From Sphagnum compactum (taxonomy: Eukaryota; Bryophyta; Sphagnopsida; Sphagnales), in contig OZ234495.1 in NCBI GenBank assembly GCA_965153455.1, forward strand, positions 310,001 through 374,000: DNA of 64,000 bases, given 5' to 3'. The notes below the pieces were generated by a model, which worked only from the letters and a program-made list of their open reading frames with translations, made no database searches and had not been told where the DNA came from. Positions within the stretch are counted from its first letter, which is position 1. Each line of letters begins with the position of its first letter. Positions 10,451 to 22,985 of this stretch are shown piece by piece. A program made the position numbers and the translations under genes.

Positions 10451-13200
10451 CAAGGAATTAATCAATAATTTATTCATTTATATTTTAAAAATTAAATTTG
10501 GGCTATTAGATGTGTGTTCCATGATTGTGGTAATGATTAATGCCATGTATATGATTAATGATAAGTATGACATGGTTAATTGAATTGCAGAGTCATGTGA
10601 TCATGTGTAGTCATAAATGACATAAAGAAATGCAAATGTAATCATTTATGTAATATTGAATGCCACATTTTGGTGTTATGCATCAAAATTCAGATTCATG
10701 AATAGGATTAAGCTTCAAATTAAGTATGATGCCATGATAACCAAAATCCTAGAATAATTATTTGAATGTATTTTGATTCAACAAGGCAATTCATTTATTG
10801 TTGGAAAGTGATAGAAGCCTTTCACATATATGAATTGATTGTTGAAACAAAATTTTCCAATAATGATTGCAAAACTTTTCATGTGTATGAAATGTTGTAA
10901 TGTCTTTTTGGTAAAGTCCACTATATATATCCTATCAATTTTACTATTTTTGCTATTGAGTCATCAACACCTTCTAAATATCTAAGGCTTGGATGTGGTC
11001 AAAGCCTTGGTTATATACATCCCACTACAATGAAATTCAATATTTCATAATCAACCATTGCTTAAAAAGAAATATTTTTTATTGTGATTCTTATGTGAAC
11101 ACTGAATTACTAACATCCCATATATCACGTTTGCACACAAAAAAAAGTTGCACACCATTCTTTTGCATCTCCATCCATGATTATTATAGTTCCATTTATG
11201 AGAACAATGATATTACCATTGCTAATGGGATGCATGTCTTGGTATTAATGTACATTAGCCAAATTTCTTCAAGTATTTAGTGGACTTTTTTTTTCACGAT
11301 TGAATTATAAAACTACTTTATAAGATATATACGAGAGCATGTATGATTAGCCATCTAAAATTGAAAAGTTTGGAAACTCCAAATTATGTATACATTGTGA
11401 TCAAATTGAAGATGCACTACATGTTTTTTTTTACAATGCAAGCACAACTAACTTGTTTGGTTATGGTTCAAAGATGTATTTATGCTTTGTATCCTTCATT
11501 TAACTTTCAACATCTAGATTTGTTTGTTTTCTTGGATGCCCACCTTCTTCCCCCTGGGGTGAGAAAAAAAAAATTATGCTGGGGAAGGCCCCCAGCAATG
11601 TACTCAACAAATGGGAAAGGTTGAGACAGTTCCATGATATTAAGGTCTGGGGTGGCAAATTCAACAATTAAAAAAAAATTCATGTTCAATCAGAGATTTT
11701 GGTCACTATTATGAGCATATGACCATCATCTGAAGATAATGCCATATAATGTGGTCAAGAAAATGACATAATCTGCTACTCGGGACCTTAATGTCTTCTT
11801 CATTCAGAATTGCATTTCATATGTGAGCCCTAGCTGTACACGTTATGAATAGGGATTTTATTATCATTACACCATGCCAGTGAACAACACCAATAAGGTA
11901 GAAACGACAAAGGTAAGTTACTAAAAGATACTATTACTGGTGCCAGGTTCCACCATTAAATGCCTCACCCTCACGCACAGGCATGACTTCCTTACATCAA
12001 AGCTAGCAACAACAAACGGCAACGAGATGAAGTACCACATTAAGAACAGAAAGAATGGTACATACGTACATAGTACTTACAGCGCGCCAGCGAGCAACCG
12101 ACGGTGCCATACGATGATACGATAATGCTGATTGCACATCGAAGAGTTTCTTCTCTTTCAGGGACGAATCTCATCTATCGCCGTGCCGGTGGATAGCTAC
12201 TGGCCGGCACTATGTCTAGAAAGGTAAGTACCGGTGCTGCTCTGGTGTGACTTTTAACATACTAGCCTTGTCTTGGTTATCTGAATTTTTAAATTTTTAT
12301 TTCATACCAGGCTGGTGCTGGAATTGGGTGACATTAAAATAAATTTCATAGCAGTCTGGTCCTGGTAGGGTAGAACCGCCCATCACCCAACACTTTCCAA
12401 TAATTTTCCTTATTCACTAACCAAATTGAGGAATTTTTGTGTCATTTTATGCGCAAACTGGAGGCTACAAAATGTTCTTTGAGCATCAGAAGTAAAGGAC
12501 CACTGCAGCAGAAAACACAGGAAGAGAATGAGTGATAGTTTGCTCCAATTTTTTTGAAAAAATATCTCTAGATTCCTCACTAGTTCCAGTCCTTTATCTT
12601 TCTCATTTTTAGTAGGTTTTGAGTGGTTTAAAACCAACTAGAGCTTTACAAAACCTCTTTGTATTTCAGAGGCAAAGATCTAAGGATCAAAGACTTTAAG
12701 CTCAAAATCTTAATCTGTTTTAATTCACTCATCATTGAACACTGAATGCCCTTAAATTGAACACCCATTTCTTTATTGAATTGAACAATTTTTGCAGCAT
12801 TGGAAGCGCTAGGTGAAGTGTTACAAATGTCCTTAGAGTTTCAGAAACAGACGAACAATGTATGAGATTCAACCTCTTTGAGTTCTTAAATGTTCACTCA
12901 CTGACCTAGTTACCCTATTGGTTCCAAGATTGATTTTTGGCTGATATTGGAATTGATATAAAATTGGTGCAAGGATAATATTAGCTCAGGTCCCTACCAG
13001 GTTGATATAGAGGTAAGTGTTAGAGCATCCTAGCGGTGCTGAGTATGTGATCTAGCACATTAAAATGAATTGGATGAAGAAAAATTAAAACATGCTGGTT
13101 TGGCTCAGCACAATGGTTTTAGCCCAGCATTGTAGACAGTTTGATGAGCCTGGTAAAAGGCCCAGTAAAGCCTAACGCCTGCAAAAGAAGAGTGTAATAT
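10450..13200. other. Spacer upstream of the LRL gene, no gene seen
   Basis: Short open frames near 10993-11280 and 11343-11624 have no domain signature and unconvincing composition. From about 11.9 kb GC content rises and words such as CTGGTGCTGG recur (12.2-12.4 and 13.0-13.15 kb), possibly from an old element. No RNA gene was recognised. Confidence 0.4.
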
Positions 13201-13209
13201 GATCTGACG

Positions 13210-13402
13210 GCTCCCTATTTTCTTAAATTTTTGTATTAGTATTTAAATATTGAGAGCTTACGTGCATAATAATTGGGTCATGCTGCAGCTAGGCTATTAG
13301 ATTTTGAAAATTCAATATCAGGCGGTTATCAGAAATCAAGAATCGACTGACAGGTTATAAATAACCGGACTGATAGCCGGGTCAAAACTCATTAACCGGC
13401 CA
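13210..13402 (-). repeat. Dispersed repeat abutting the LRL 5' region
   Basis: The reverse complement of this segment aligns with 60,633-60,840 on the plus strand. Shared words in the same order include a GGTTAWTGAGTTTTGACYCGG segment (W is A or T, Y is C or T), then GGTTAT, then TTCTTGATTT, then a TAATAGCC/TAATAACC word. The copies differ at many positions. The right boundary falls at about 13,402, immediately before the ATG at 13,405. Confidence 0.6.
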
Positions 13403-13404
13403 AC

Positions 13405-13749
13405 ATGGTACGTATCTTAAGTGTCGGCTGTCGTCGTCGTCCACGTCGTGAACGTGCGGGATCACCGCGCTTCCTCGGTTGGGTCCCGCCTCCTCTCCCT
13501 GCTGAATCCTGTAGCGACTCCAGCTTCATAAGAAAGAAATTAGGTGCACTCCATCGGGCTACAGCTCCTCCAATTGCTCCTCAAAATTGCACTTTCGGAA
13601 TATTCATGCTTGAAGCTCGCTTTCCTGTACTTTCCCGTAGAAAGCAGCTTGCTCTTTTGTCTATAATTTCGGAGTCTTCCGTCGCAATTTGCAGCGGTTG
13701 CGGAGTGCTGGAGCTGAGAGCTAGTTGTGCCGGGGCTAGAGTCAGTTAG
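13405..13749 (+). other. GC-rich 114-codon open frame in the putative LRL leader
   Basis: ATG-initiated frame rich in Arg, Ser, Pro and Cys, ending 80 bases before the LRL start at 13,829. No family is recognised. GC content is much higher than in the spacer and continuous with LRL exon 1, so it may simply be 5' UTR. If the LRL transcript starts upstream of 13,405, this would be an unusually long upstream ORF that could limit LRL translation. Where transcription starts cannot be told from sequence. Confidence 0.3.
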
Positions 13750-13828
13750 TCGCAGTCGCAGCAGCAGCAGTTGTATCAGTAGTGCGGAATAGGCTTGTGG
13801 GGAAAGGGGGAAGAGGAGGCTTGTGGGC

Positions 13829-16586
13829 ATGGGTGGTGGGGGAGTGGGCGTCGGCGGGCAATCCACGACCATTACGCAGCAACCGCAGCAGCAGCAGAGC
13901 TTGCATTTTGAGCTGCAGGGGCAGGTGCAGCAAACCCCAGTGATGGAGGAGTTTCTGGAGCACATATTTGCCATGCCCTGGGACTACAATGCCGGGGCGG
14001 GAACCATGGCGATGGAGCGGGCCGGGGCGGACTTTGCGATGGTGGGTGTAGGGGCTAGCAACAACGGCGACAACAACAACATTGACAGCGGCGGCAGTAG
14101 CATGAGCACCGCGGCGCAGAAAAGGTTCACCATGTCGCTCACGCCACCGGGACTCTTGAACAACGGAACTCTGGTTGGTGGCAACCAAGCCTCCGCCCTG
14201 GTTTCCAGCCAAGCTCTGGTTAACCAAGTCCTGGAGGAGAAGAAGGAATCGGGCGTGGAAAGCGTACACTGCTCGGCGGACGATGCGTTCATCACCACTC
14301 ATCTGCACCAGCAACAACAGCAGCTGCAAGGTGAAGAGACTCAAAGCCTCATAATTCTGTGCCTTTGTTTGCTGTTTCTCAGAAGATCGGTGTCGTTTGT
14401 CAGACAAGACGCTGGAGAATTGGCTACTGAGAGGAGGAGGGAGAGCAGATTTGCTGCAGATGTCCAAATTTTCTCGAAGGCTGGTCATGCCTCATTTATC
14501 TTGGCTGTAAGAAAGATTCTAGAGTTGAGATAGAATGGCTGTGTGCAGAACCTCAGAGCCTAAGAGCATTGTGCTGGGGTTTCAATCAGGTAAGGAAATG
14601 CGGGGTGAGGCAGGTTGCATGGATGGAGTGTCAGTGGCAACTCAAGAGCCAGGAGGATCAGACAGTGCAGGGTTGCAAATGAGTTCAGGGCTGCAGGGGG
14701 TGGCTTCACTAACTAGGTCTACTTCTGTGGGGAGCAGTGGCAGTGAAGATTCTGGTGGGCAACTGGGGCGAGGGGACCATTGCCCCCCTCCTGCAGGTCC
14801 AACCTGGTGCCAACCATATGCAGGGATGGTGCCTCACCTGCCTATGAACCCTGCACAGACCAAGGCTGAGCATGTTCTTTGCCATGGAGAATTCAGTTCT
14901 CAAGATGCCCCCTCTCTTGGGAAAAGATTCAGGGAGGATGATGAAGATTCCTTGTGTGAGAATCGCTCTGGAATCACTGTAACACCTCAGAGCCTTGTTC
15001 ACCAGCTCACAATCCTGATACTCCATTGATGAAATTCCTGTAGAAGATTGCAGTGAAGTTCTTCAGGAGGATAAGAAAATTGTATGGTTGTTCTTTGGCA
15101 GCAGGGAAACAGGACTACATCAGCTCCCTCTGGATTTGGAGGGTCACCACAACAGGGACTGTCATCGGTGGGTGGCAGGCCCCGGGTTCGAGCACGGCGT
15201 GGTCAAGCCACTGATCCACATAGCATTGCAGAGCGGGTATGTGTAGTGTTGCAGTCAGGTTTGTGCCACTTTTATGATTGAGCTCTAAATGAGTTTGTGC
15301 AGTATACGTGTCCTTGTTTCAAAGATGATCTCACAGCCCCCAATTTTTTTATCAACTGTGATTTGATTGCAGCTTCGCAGGGAGCGCATTGCAGAGCGCA
15401 TGAAAGCCTTGCAAGAGCTTGTGCCAAATTCAAATAAGGTTCTTTGGTGCTTCTATACTTGTCTCTGGTCAGATGTCTGCTCATCATGTGTTGGTAGGAA
15501 TTTCACCTACAGCCAGGCATTGGTGCGGAGCATTGGAAACTTGATGCTGAGTTTTTGGTCACAGAGTTCATACTTGAACATTGTCAATTTCATTGTGATG
15601 CAGACTGACAAGGCGTCAATGCTGGACGAAATCATTGACTATGTCAAGTTTCTGCAACTTCAAGTAAAGGTGAAGATAAGCTCGTGTTGATATCCTCTTC
15701 TACCTTCAAAAGATGTGCATGCATGTCATTGTGTGTCTTTCAGGAGAGATTGACCTCAAATGATTTGAAGGATGGGAGCATTCTTCTGCTGTGACATGCT
15801 ACATCCAGTGAAGTGTGCAAACAGGATGTCTTTGAACTTTTGGTATCTGTGTTTGGAAGAGGCATGATTTAGCTTTGTGTTGGGTGAGCAGATTCTCAGT
15901 ATGAGCCGGCTTGGAGGTGCTGGTGCTGTGGCTCCAACTACTTCAGATCTTCCTGCTGAGGTACCAACTTCCTTCTCTCATGAATGCAACTGCTATTTTG
16001 ACTTGTGCTTGTGACATTGTGAACTGCTGTAAGTGTACTAGACTGTATGCACTCCATGTCAGGATGTTTAGCCCTTAGACTTGGTGTGGATTGTATATGG
16101 TCAGAGAGTCTATGTATGCTTCAGTGCTGGGTTCAATGCTTGTCTTCTTCGTATCCTGAACTTGTCCTTACATGTATTGTACAGGGCTCAAATAACATGT
16201 CAGCAACAATATCCCATAGTTCAGGAACACCAAGTCCTGTCCAAGATGGAATTGCATTGACTGAAAGGCAAGTGACACAGTTGATGGAGGATGACATGGG
16301 GTCAGCTATGCAGTATTTACAAAGCAAAGGACTTTGTCTTATGCCCATTGCACTTGCCACTGCTATATCCACCACAAACAACTCTCGGGGAGCACAAGGT
16401 GGAGTTGGAGACAGACAGAGGACAAGTGCAGCAGGAAGCAATGGAGGGCTCATAACAGATGGACTTGTGAGCAGTGAACAGGCATCAAAGGATAACAGCA
16501 GAGAGGTTGAGTCTGTAAATGGAACAACTTCTATGGGTACCCACAATGGACCTAAATGTGAAGGGAAGCTTACTGATGGTCCTTAA
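13829..16586 (+). CDS. LRL: LRL-class (subfamily XI) bHLH transcription factor
   Basis: Nuclear DNA-binding regulator of the LRL group (Lotus ROOTHAIRLESS-like), known for control of tip-growing cells such as root hairs and rhizoids. Seven exons, all phase-consistent: 13829-14330, 14590-14978, 15102-15236, 15373-15438, 15604-15669, 15892-15960 and 16185-16586, giving 542 residues. The N-terminus is Gly/Gln-rich and contains [15 protein letters not shown]. The basic region and helix 1 (about 328-364) hold PHSIAER and [17 protein letters not shown]; His337, Glu341 and Arg345 are the G-box-reading triad. An intron splits the loop after NSNK. Helix 2 (365-386) is [20 protein letters not shown]. 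The [14 protein letters not shown] block and the C-terminal [19 protein letters not shown] block are typical of the group. The start is the first ATG in frame after the GC-rich leader. Exon borders are inferred by eye. Confidence 0.95.
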
Positions 16587-17160
16587 GGGCAAAACAAATT
16601 CATTTTGCAGCCTTTCTTTGTTAGTCAGGTATGCTTCATGACACTGTTGTGATCCTGCAAATATACAGGAAGAATCTTTCAGAACATATTTATGCAAGGT
16701 GGTTGATGAACCTGTTTACTTTTACCTTGGAAATTGCTTTGCAAAGTGTCAAACTTAGTGATGTATCTGCAACTGTGTTGTTTTCAATTGATGTGTAGAC
16801 ACACATACAGGTTGGTGACAATGGCAAAATCAATGAGCGGAAGTGGCTAACTGGAACGTCATCACGGTGAATCTTCCCCCTGCTCTTTGTCAGCCTTGTT
16901 GTTATGTGTGTCTCTCTGTTGGCTTGCATTTTGTGCAGTTCCCCTCATCTTGTTAATAAAAGCAATCGTATGGGGATGTGCAGGGTGGAGAGAGATCTAG
17001 GAGAGTGGAGGGCAGTGTGGCAGTGCAGGAGGAATGGAAAACTTTGGCAGGCTGTACTCTACTCTTCCTCTGGGTCAAGCATTTTGAGATAGTATTGGAG
17101 CAAAGGGAACTTGCAAGGGGTCTCAGAAAAGCACCATGAATGACAATGCACAATACCATC
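16587..17160 (+). other. Probable LRL 3' untranslated region
   Basis: No coding signature follows the LRL stop. An AATAAA signal at 16955-16960 is a candidate polyadenylation site. Possible splice-like GT and AG words mean a 3' UTR intron cannot be ruled out. Confidence 0.4.
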
Positions 17161-18600
17161 ATTTAAGATTGAATAATATTTTTACATTTTTGTTTAGCCA
17201 TGTCTCTTTGGGTGCTAACCAACATGATGACTGAATCTTCCTGTTGATTATCTCAGGATACAGATTGTTCCATTATTGTTTCCCTGTTTTAAGCTTATGA
17301 TTGTGTGCTAATTCACTCCCACCATTGTGAGCTGATGAAGTTAGTGAGAGTTATGGCAGTTAATCATTGCCATTCATGATGAAGGTGATGGTTTGATACA
17401 TTCAGAGGGCCAGTCACAAGGTTATGACTTATGACTGCACTCATTGTAAAAATCACTTCATCTGCCATGCATGGAAGATGGAATTGAGCTCCAGAAGGTG
17501 AAACTGAGCTACAGATATCACTATTTATCTGAAACCCTAAACCCTCTCCTTGACCAGAGTTTTCAGATAATCAGCAATTGTAGTGTGAAGCTTCTCTTGT
17601 TTTGGCACCTATCCAATTGCATGAGCTGGTTATCTTCTCTGAGATCTTTCACTCTGAAACCCTCTGTTGGCAATTTGAATATGTTTGTTGACACCACATA
17701 CTTTTTAGGAGCTACAAGAAGGATAATAGTTGAGCATTCCAATCTAGTAAACCTTCCAAGGAAAACCATTATCTTGAACTCACAAGTAAGTCAATGGAAA
17801 TTATGTCAATCATGATTTTGCTTGAAATTATGTGGAGTATGACTATGTGATCTAAATTTCAAATTCTCATATCTTATTCCTAAACTCTTTCCATTTTATG
17901 TTGGTTTGTTGGTCTAGGCTTAAAGATAGATGGATGAATCCATGTAGTAACTTAAAGATTGGACATCAAACATGACACCTATCTTACCATTTTCAATTGT
18001 TAAATTGCCAAGTAAATGTTTTCATTTAATTTGAAACTTTTACATTTTCATATTGTGACACACAAATGAGTGTGGACAATTTTGTGACCAATAATCAACA
18101 GTGAATTAGTGTTCTTTGTCCCAAAATTAGGAACCTAAAGCTGTTTGTGAGAAGATAGTTCATCAATGTTTTGTCCACCATTCTATTTTGTGCGTTTTTT
18201 TCCACAGAAAATGAGTCATAATGTGTCACTTTGTTAATTTCATTTTTCATATTTGGTTTTATGAGTCATGTATGATTACTATCTTTTGAGGCTTGTATTG
18301 GAGTGGTGATCTGTTGATTGGAATGATTGTCCATCATCACAACTTCACAACTTTCACCACCTCATCCTTTCTATTTGTAAACCAACTTTAGTCTACCAAG
18401 TGTTTGAAATCAAAACTTTATATGGACTTGATTGATGGGAGAGGAGGGTTGAACTGTCACTATGATCTCCATGTTGGAAGGGAAGGTCAATGTGTTGGCA
18501 AGCATTTCATAATTACAAGTTATGGAAATATATCAGTTACTAGATGCACTACTGCATTGTGTGATGTTAACTTTGAAAGGTTAGAGCATGGAATATTGAA
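17160..18600. other. Spacer, no supported gene
   Basis: Open frames at 17471-17815 and 18404-18637 (+) lack recognisable domains. The second has reasonable codon-like texture (HYDLHVGREGQCVGKHF) and might be a relic of a captured gene or retroelement, but I cannot identify it. Confidence 0.35.
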
Positions 18601-18612
18601 AGTGTTGACCCA

Positions 18613-18740
18613 ATGTTTTTCCTATGATAAGTTTTGAGAGAATGCACCTTTTTAAGGAGCAGCTATGTGGGGGAGCATGTTTTTCCTATGATAAGTTTTG
18701 AGAGAATGCACCTTTTTAAGGAGCAGCTATGTGGGGGAGC
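18613..18740 (+). repeat. Exact 64-bp tandem duplication
   Basis: The unit starting ATGTTTTTCCTATGATAAG occurs at 18613-18676 and again, without mismatch, at 18677-18740. Perfect identity points to a recent local duplication. It sits in spacer. Confidence 0.97.
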
Positions 18741-18899
18741 ATGGTCATGATGCATTGTTGCATCTTGGTGATTGGTTGTGTTGCAAATGCCAACTGCTTT
18801 ACTCAAAAGAAAATGGGCTAAGTAGTTAACAATGTGAAATACAATGCAATTGAAGTTGAGGGGGCATGAGAGTTTTGTGGATAACATGAACTATAGGTG

Positions 18900-21400
18900 T
18901 ATTGAACATGCCTCAAATGTTAGAATTCTTCGCGCTACACAATAGCACATGGAGATTAATTCTAACAGGTGCATGAGAGCCATAGTGGTGCAGCAAAGCA
19001 ACTTGTGAATAGCAAATCATGGAGGTGAGTCCTCAATCAAGAAAAACATGGTCTTTGACTCACAAAATTTTAATACAAAATTTAGATATGTGAAAATGGC
19101 ATGCTTGTAGGTGTTAAAAATACAAATGGTGTCATTATATTTGAATATCCATGTATATGTGAAGGTTCGTTTTATAAATGAGAAATGTTATATATGTTAT
19201 TGAAGAATAGGACTTAGTTCATAGGACCTTGTGTTTTAGGAACTAAGTTTTTGTTTGGGTTAATAATTAAAGAATTAGAATTAGAATGAACAAAGGTGTT
19301 AGGAAAATCTTGAACACACTCAAAAGAGTGAGAAATGTGGGTGAATTTGATCATGAAGGTGTTATGGGGTCCTATTTGAGGATGCTTTATTGATGAAATA
19401 TAAATTTATAAATCTTGATACATTCAATAAAAAAAACTTGGATTCTTATTAATTTCAAAAAGTATTTCAAAAGGATAAAGTTATGATTGCAACCAAGGGC
19501 ATTGGAATATGATTTATTGATGTTTCAAAATGCATTTTTTAAATCCTAGGCATTGGAACAATTTTACACCTTTATAAAATGACCATAAAATCACTTAAAT
19601 AAAATATTATAACTTATGGTTTGAAATATATATATTTGTTCAGTTTGTTCAAGTAAGCCCAAAAGGAAGATTTCTTTGGGAAATTGATACCTTCTAATGT
19701 GAGAATTTGATGTTCAAGCATTAGGTTGGGTTTGGCACATGGCTAATGTAGTTTACACATATTTTTCCCATTCTTGAACAAATTATAATTTAAATGAACA
19801 ATAGTTACTTTAACAAAAATATGAATTATGACAACTAGCCTTTGATGTATGGTGTCAAGTGGTTATGATTATATGACTAGATTCAAAGCAATTTGGATAT
19901 AGTGTATTATTCATAGTTTTATTTATTATGTGATGTATGTGTCCCAACAACAATATTTGTAAGTGTTGATGTGGTAATGCACGACAATGGACAAGGTGTT
20001 CAATGAAAAGGAATGTGAAACCATAGATAATTGGTCTAAGAGGTGAGAGATTGTTATTGATGCAAAGTAATATGCATAAGACAAATTGTCCATGGTAGCA
20101 AAACTAAACATGAAAGGTAAAACTAAAAAACAATTTAAGATATGAACTTGCTTCCTACTTATTGGAATATCATGAAGTTGATGGTACAAAATTTTGGTTT
20201 CAACCCAAGAAAGATTGTGGGTGGCACAGATTCAATTTTGAAGAGGCTCCGAGACAAACATGAGGTCCAAATACATATGATAGTTGGTACATAGTGGTCA
20301 ATAAAACAAATTATCCCAATTCATTCAAATTTCACACACACACAAACATTTAATGTTTTATGCATATCATTCATATCTCTTTATACCTTTTCACAAGTAT
20401 GAAATCATCATATGTAATCCACGTCAAACTCCGATATATACTAACCAATTTTTAGCATTGAAGTCCCAATAGTTTTGATACTAGTCATGATTGATGGGTA
20501 AGTTACAACTTTCCACTCATTTGTTGCTAACTACAACTTCCACCTAAATGCTCCAAACTTGGTTAAATAATTTTAATTAGCAACTTGTGACTCACATGAT
20601 GTGACTTTACTAGTACATAATGGAATTCACAAAATACCAATGTACGTTACCATTACAACTTTCAGTACAATACACACAATGAGTTTTCACCACATTGCTC
20701 TAACATTGTTTGTTCAAAAAGACTTTCCATGCTCTTGGTTAAATCCTTGATTTAAATTACATCTTTGACTTAATGGACTTGACCGCACTCATTCAAAAAA
20801 CAACTGCATTCTCACATTGATGTAGGTAATCACATGTGAGTGTTATGCAACTTCAATAACCAGAACCAAATAAACAACACGACCAATTTCTTTGTTCAAC
20901 ACCTGTACTCCACTTTTCACACATGTTCTCATGTGACCCATCCATTGTAATGTCCTCAACCAAACCCTTGCCTTGTATTTCTAGTTATATGATCTTGTAC
21001 CACCCAACATCACCACCATGAACACCATCCACATTTGTGAGCCAATAAAGCCATGGTGATTTTGACCTTGGTAATATTTTGCAAACTGAAACAACAAGAT
21101 TCCACCTTCCTTCATAGGGTATGAAAAAACCCCCCTAAAACAACAACCACAACTAGCAACAAACCCATAAAAATTCATGAACAAAGGTCCTGAATACCAC
21201 AAATGATTTAAAACCACAACATTCATGCACATCACCTAAACCCTAAAAAGATATTTAACATTTAATTAGCCACACCAATTTTGTTTTCACAATTATTTGT
21301 ATGTTATCAATTGCTTTACATTTTCCCCTTTCCATTTCTTCTCATTTGTACTATTCTATTGTTGTAAGAAGTTTGACAAGTTTAAATCAACACTTGTAAC
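18900..21400. other. AT-rich spacer, no gene seen
   Basis: No long or family-bearing open frame and no RNA gene recognised. A short CA run occurs near 20335. Confidence 0.45.
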
Positions 21401-21610
21401 TACTAGAGTGAACTTGTGGTTTAGCACCCATCAATGCATCATGTAAGATGGATGATGTGTGTACAAGAACCACTTTTGCATTATATTCCTTTCCCATATC
21501 TTACCACATTGTGGAGTTATATATTACCCATTCACATGCATCTAACGACCTTGTAGCCACCAAGGTATCCTTAGGGTATACCAAGGCGGCTACTTCCTTA
21601 TTGATATAAT
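21400..21610 (+). repeat. Diverged dispersed repeat, copy 1
   Basis: Aligns collinearly with 48,610-48,800. Anchors include TTTAGCACCCATCA / CCAGCACCCCATCC, GATGGATGATGTGTG / GATAGATGATGTATG, and a TAGCCACCAAGG / TAGTCACCAAG end. Both copies are strongly diverged. It lies immediately upstream of the retroelement relic and may be part of it. Confidence 0.45.
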
Positions 21611-21739
21611 AATCATTTACATTCCTTATGAGCTTTTGATTTGCATTGAGTGCGTTTGAAGTTGTGTGCAGGTTTTCTTCTGCTTGTCTTCAGATGTTTT
21701 TTCTATCACATTGCGCACAAGTTTAAGTTTTTTCCATCT

Positions 21740-22545
21740 TTTAGTCTTTCGGGTATCACATTACATTTGTAACCAACCTTTGGATCTTATGGGGATCCAC
21801 CTTCTTCATTGCACATATGGTGGGGAGAGGACAACCTCACATGATTTTGTGAGAGATGTTTTTGTGGCCATGACAAAAGATGTAGGGTTTCATGTCTTGT
21901 GAGAACAAACCCATGTTTTTTTACCCCTTGCCCTACAGTCTTTTCAACAATGAGTTGACAATATGTTATTAGTCAATGATGTACACATATTGGCAGATGT
22001 TATCATTGCCGGCCTCATTCGAGTTGATTTGGTTTCACGGGTTGTTTTTTTTTGTGGGGTTGCGATGACAATTGCGATTCAAGTGAAAGATGATCTTTAT
22101 TATGATTGATTCCCAATGGACATGTTTCTCCTTCTAGCTATGAAGGTTTTCAGATGTATACACCAATAGGCGGATAAATTTTTTCATCGATGTGCCAACA
22201 TGCTGTGGGGGGCGACGCGAAGGGCATTGGAGGCCCTCTTGTTTCAGTTTTGCACACATTTTATAAGCGAAGGGTGACAATGAAGTTATAACATGCACAT
22301 GCGATTTTTATTTTGAAACGTGTTATTGTTGTAGGTGAGGGTTCTTCTAAGCTAGGTGTCCTTTCAAGAGGTCCTCCCCTTTCACTATTTGATATGCTTC
22401 TCACGATAGGAGGGGTTCGAGAACGTGATGTTCTTTTTGTGGTTCACCTTCTTAGGTGGTTCTTTTGTTTTCTTGGACGTGGGTCCTTCCATTTTGTTCC
22501 TTGTATTCCCCTTTTTTTTTTGGGTGCTTTGATTTATTTTTGATT
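21740..22545 (+). mobile_element. Decayed non-LTR retroelement C-terminal region
   Basis: Conceptual translation gives LMGIHLLHCTYGGERTTSHD, then VRDVFVAMTKDVGFHVL, then VDNMLLVNDVHILADVIIAG, FPMDMFLLLAMKVFRCIHQ, ADKFFHRCANMLWG and VIVVGEGSSKLGVLSRGPPL. I recognise this order of blocks as a C-terminal segment found after reverse transcriptase in plant retroelement-like proteins. The VD(x)n-ADVIIA stretch is compatible with a restriction-like endonuclease fold. Four stops and at least one frame change break it, and no reverse transcriptase block survives nearby. The family name is from memory. Confidence 0.55.
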
Positions 22546-22798
22546 GATAGGGTTTCATCATTTTGATACTTTCTCACTTACATAAGTAATGTGAGAGAGA
22601 TGTAAGAGGGTTTACCGGATAGTGTTACATTTCATCCTCAACTAAGTTACAAGGGTGCATATCTATTTTGTCAAACATCCTACTTTCACTTCACACATTC
22701 TAGGAAACTAGCTATGCAAGAGAGTAAGTATCACAGATAAGTAGATAGTAATGTAAGTCCACACTAAGTATCCATGTAAGTAAGTGAGACACTTGATG

Positions 22799-22806
22799 GG
22801 TATAGG
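22799..22806. repeat. hAT target-site duplication, left
   Basis: GGTATAGG, directly outside the left terminal inverted repeat. It is identical to 25449-25456, and 8 bp is the length expected for hAT insertion. Confidence 0.95.
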
Positions 22807-22925
22807 CTGGCCTGTCTAGTCTAGGCGGGCGCCTATATTACCTAAATTAACTTGATTTAGTCACATCGAAAGACCTTAATTTAGGCAATGTGTCAATGTA
22901 AGCTTTATTAAGCGTTTGGAGTGCC

Positions 22926-22985
22926 AATCAGGGCTCGAACTGCTCAATGAATGCAAATCAGGGCTCGAACTGCTCAATGAACATC
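22926..22985 (+). repeat. 30-bp tandem repeat at hAT left end
   Basis: AATCAGGGCTCGAACTGCTC followed by AATGAA occurs at 22926 and 22956, a 30-bp period. It covers the end of the transposase frame: each copy repeats the last codons and the TGA stop in the same frame. Confidence 0.9.

Noticed and set aside
13540-14488. Long minus-strand frames opposite LRL exon 1
   Set aside because: They mirror the GC-rich, CAG-repeat-rich sense exon; the sense strand has the bHLH gene with matching splice phases.
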